From: CAYZJD01 sp964478455
GTDB lineage: Bacteria; Acidobacteriota; Terriglobia; Bryobacterales; Bryobacteraceae
Assembly: GCA_964478455.1 (NCBI GenBank)
Contig: CAYZJD010000231.1
Location: forward strand, 1-7,613
Length of the DNA: 7,613 nt
Reading direction: 5' to 3'
Part shown: positions 6,468 to 7,613 of the stretch, piece by piece
How positions within the stretch are numbered: the stretch's first letter is position 1
Layout of the letters: every line of letters begins with the position of its first letter
Program-made: the position numbers and the translations under genes
The notes under the pieces: generated by a model
The model's input: the letters and a program-made list of their open reading frames with translations, nothing else
Databases searched by the model: none
Told to the model about the DNA's origin: nothing

Positions 6468-7574
6468 TTACGCCCGCTCCTTGTAAGTGCGGGCGAGAAA
6501 GCCCCGGACAAGTTCGGTCTGCTCGCCCACTTCCACCAGGAACGCATCGTGGCCGTAGTTGGAGGGCAGCTCGCAGTAAGCGACGTCTTTGTTGCGGCTG
6601 CGCAGCGCGTTCACCATTTCCAGCGACTGGTAGCTGGGGTACAGCCAGTCCGAAGTGAAGCTGATCACCAGGAAACGCGCCGTCGTCTTTTCGAACACGT
6701 GACCGAGAGATCCGCCGCCGTTGGTCAGGTCGAAGTAGTCCATCGCCTTGGTGATGTAGAGGTAGGAGTTGGCGTCGAACCGCTCGACAAACTGGCTGCC
6801 GCGGTAACGCAGGTAGCTTTCGACCTCGAAGTCGATCGAGAAGTCGAAGCCGTAGGCCTCCTTCTCGCGCAGCCGCCGGCCGAACTTCTCCCGCATCGAC
6901 TCGTCGCTCATGTAGGTGATGTGCCCCACCATGCGCGCCACCGCCAGCCCGCGCGCCGGCGGCTTCGTCCCGTAGTAGTTGCCCTCATTCCAGTCGGGGT
7001 CGGCCATGATCGCCTGCCGGCCTACCTCGTTGAACGCGATCTGCTGGGCGCTGTGCCGCGCCGTCGTGGCGATGGGGATCGCGGCCGCAACCCTGTCCGG
7101 ATACGAGACGGCCCACTCGAGCGCCTGCATGCCACCCATCGAGCCGCCGGACACGGCCAGTAGCCGCTCGATGCCGAGGTGATCGACCACCATCTTCTGG
7201 AGCCGAACCATGTCGGGAATGGTGATTACCGGGAACGACAGGGCATAGGGGCGGCCGGTCGCGGGGTTGATTGAGGACGGACCCGTCGTGCCGCGGCATC
7301 CCCCCAGCACGTTCGAGCAGATGACGAAGTACTTCTCCGTGTCGAAGCCTTTGCCCGGGCCGATCATGTTGTCCCACCAGCCCGGTTTGCCGGTCTCGTG
7401 GCTGATACCCGCGGCGTGGGCGTCGCCCGACAGAGCGTGCAGGATCAGGATCGCGTTCGACTTTGACTCGTTCAGCGTGCCGTACGTCTCGAAGGCCACA
7501 TCCACCGGCGCGAGCGTCTCCCCGCAGTCCAGAGACAGCGAGTCAAAGCGCGCGTGCCGGGTGGCCACAATCAT
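6468..7574 (-). CDS. metX: Homoserine O-acetyltransferase MetX
   Basis: Alpha/beta-hydrolase-fold enzyme transferring an acyl group, normally acetyl from acetyl-CoA, to homoserine, the entry to methionine biosynthesis by sulfhydrylation. It has 368 residues, normal for the family. Visible are the N-terminal VAFETYGTLN, the block ILILHALSGDAHAAG (42-56), NVLGGCRGTTGPSS (88-101), the nucleophile elbow SGGSMGGMQ with Ser145, Asp309 in TSDWLYP and His342 in NYGHDAFL, completing the triad. Acetyl versus succinyl specificity cannot be read by eye; some MetX-family enzymes are succinyltransferases. The start at 7574 is bounded by an in-frame TGA at 7593-7595, so it cannot extend further; the ribosome binding site is weak. 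It heads a metX-metW unit on the minus strand. Confidence 0.96.
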   Translation of the reverse strand: MIVATRHARFDSLSLDCGETLAPVDVAFETYGTLNESKSNAILILHALSGDAHAAGISHETGKPGWWDNMIGPGKGFDTEKYFVICSNVLGGCRGTTGPSSINPATGRPYALSFPVITIPDMVRLQKMVVDHLGIERLLAVSGGSMGGMQALEWAVSYPDRVAAAIPIATTARHSAQQIAFNEVGRQAIMADPDWNEGNYYGTKPPARGLAVARMVGHITYMSDESMREKFGRRLREKEAYGFDFSIDFEVESYLRYRGSQFVERFDANSYLYITKAMDYFDLTNGGGSLGHVFEKTTARFLVISFTSDWLYPSYQSLEMVNALRSRNKDVAYCELPSNYGHDAFLVEVGEQTELVRGFLARTYKERA

Positions 7575-7613
7575 GAATTGCCGGAGTGAATCTCATGATA
7601 GCAGACGACGCCG

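Noticed and set aside
5677..6486. Plus-strand open frame opposite metW and the leader
   Set aside because: Antisense shadow; no family features, and metW is certain on the other strand.
7575..7613. Possible end of another minus-strand gene or a SAM-type riboswitch before metX
   Set aside because: Only 39 bases remain; a frame ending in TGA at 7593-7595 is too short to judge and no riboswitch element is visible.

Overview
This is a GC-rich bacterial chromosomal segment made almost entirely of coding sequence. Dense gene packing, high G+C at third codon positions, a short-form ThiC, a linked metX-metW pair and a microcompartment-style aldehyde dehydrogenase next to recJ would all suit an Acidobacteriota-like (Solibacter/Bryobacter type) soil bacterium. 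That assignment is inference from general character; there is no rRNA or other marker to prove it.

Left block, plus strand (1-3510). The window opens inside a CoA-acylating aldehyde dehydrogenase whose N-terminal part lies outside. Its C-terminus carries two helices resembling bacterial-microcompartment encapsulation peptides and then a small extra module. Its stop codon overlaps by 4 bases the start of an unrecognised 168-residue acidic-tailed protein. That gene is followed 4 bases later by recJ, the single-strand-specific 5'-3' DNA exonuclease. The three genes look translationally coupled. An AT-rich octamer repeat and near-perfect palindrome straddles the recJ stop codon.

Middle (3511-5047). 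thiC (HMP-P synthase, thiamine biosynthesis) follows a 113-base leader with two short hairpins and no recognisable TPP riboswitch. A perfect GC-rich stem-loop lies between thiC and the convergent gene on the other strand.

Right block, minus strand (5048-7574). An unrecognised cysteine-rich 173-residue protein is read from a good sigma70-like promoter through a predicted leader of about 175 nt. The leader holds three hairpins, one capped by a GNRA tetraloop, and possibly a 24-codon reading frame. Further right, metX (homoserine O-acetyltransferase) and metW form a tight two-gene unit for methionine biosynthesis.

Most of the window is housekeeping metabolism. The parts worth a second look are the aldehyde dehydrogenase tail and its coupling to recJ, the recJ-end repeat, and the structured leader in front of the cysteine-rich protein. 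I see no CRISPR array, insertion sequence, tRNA or rRNA.
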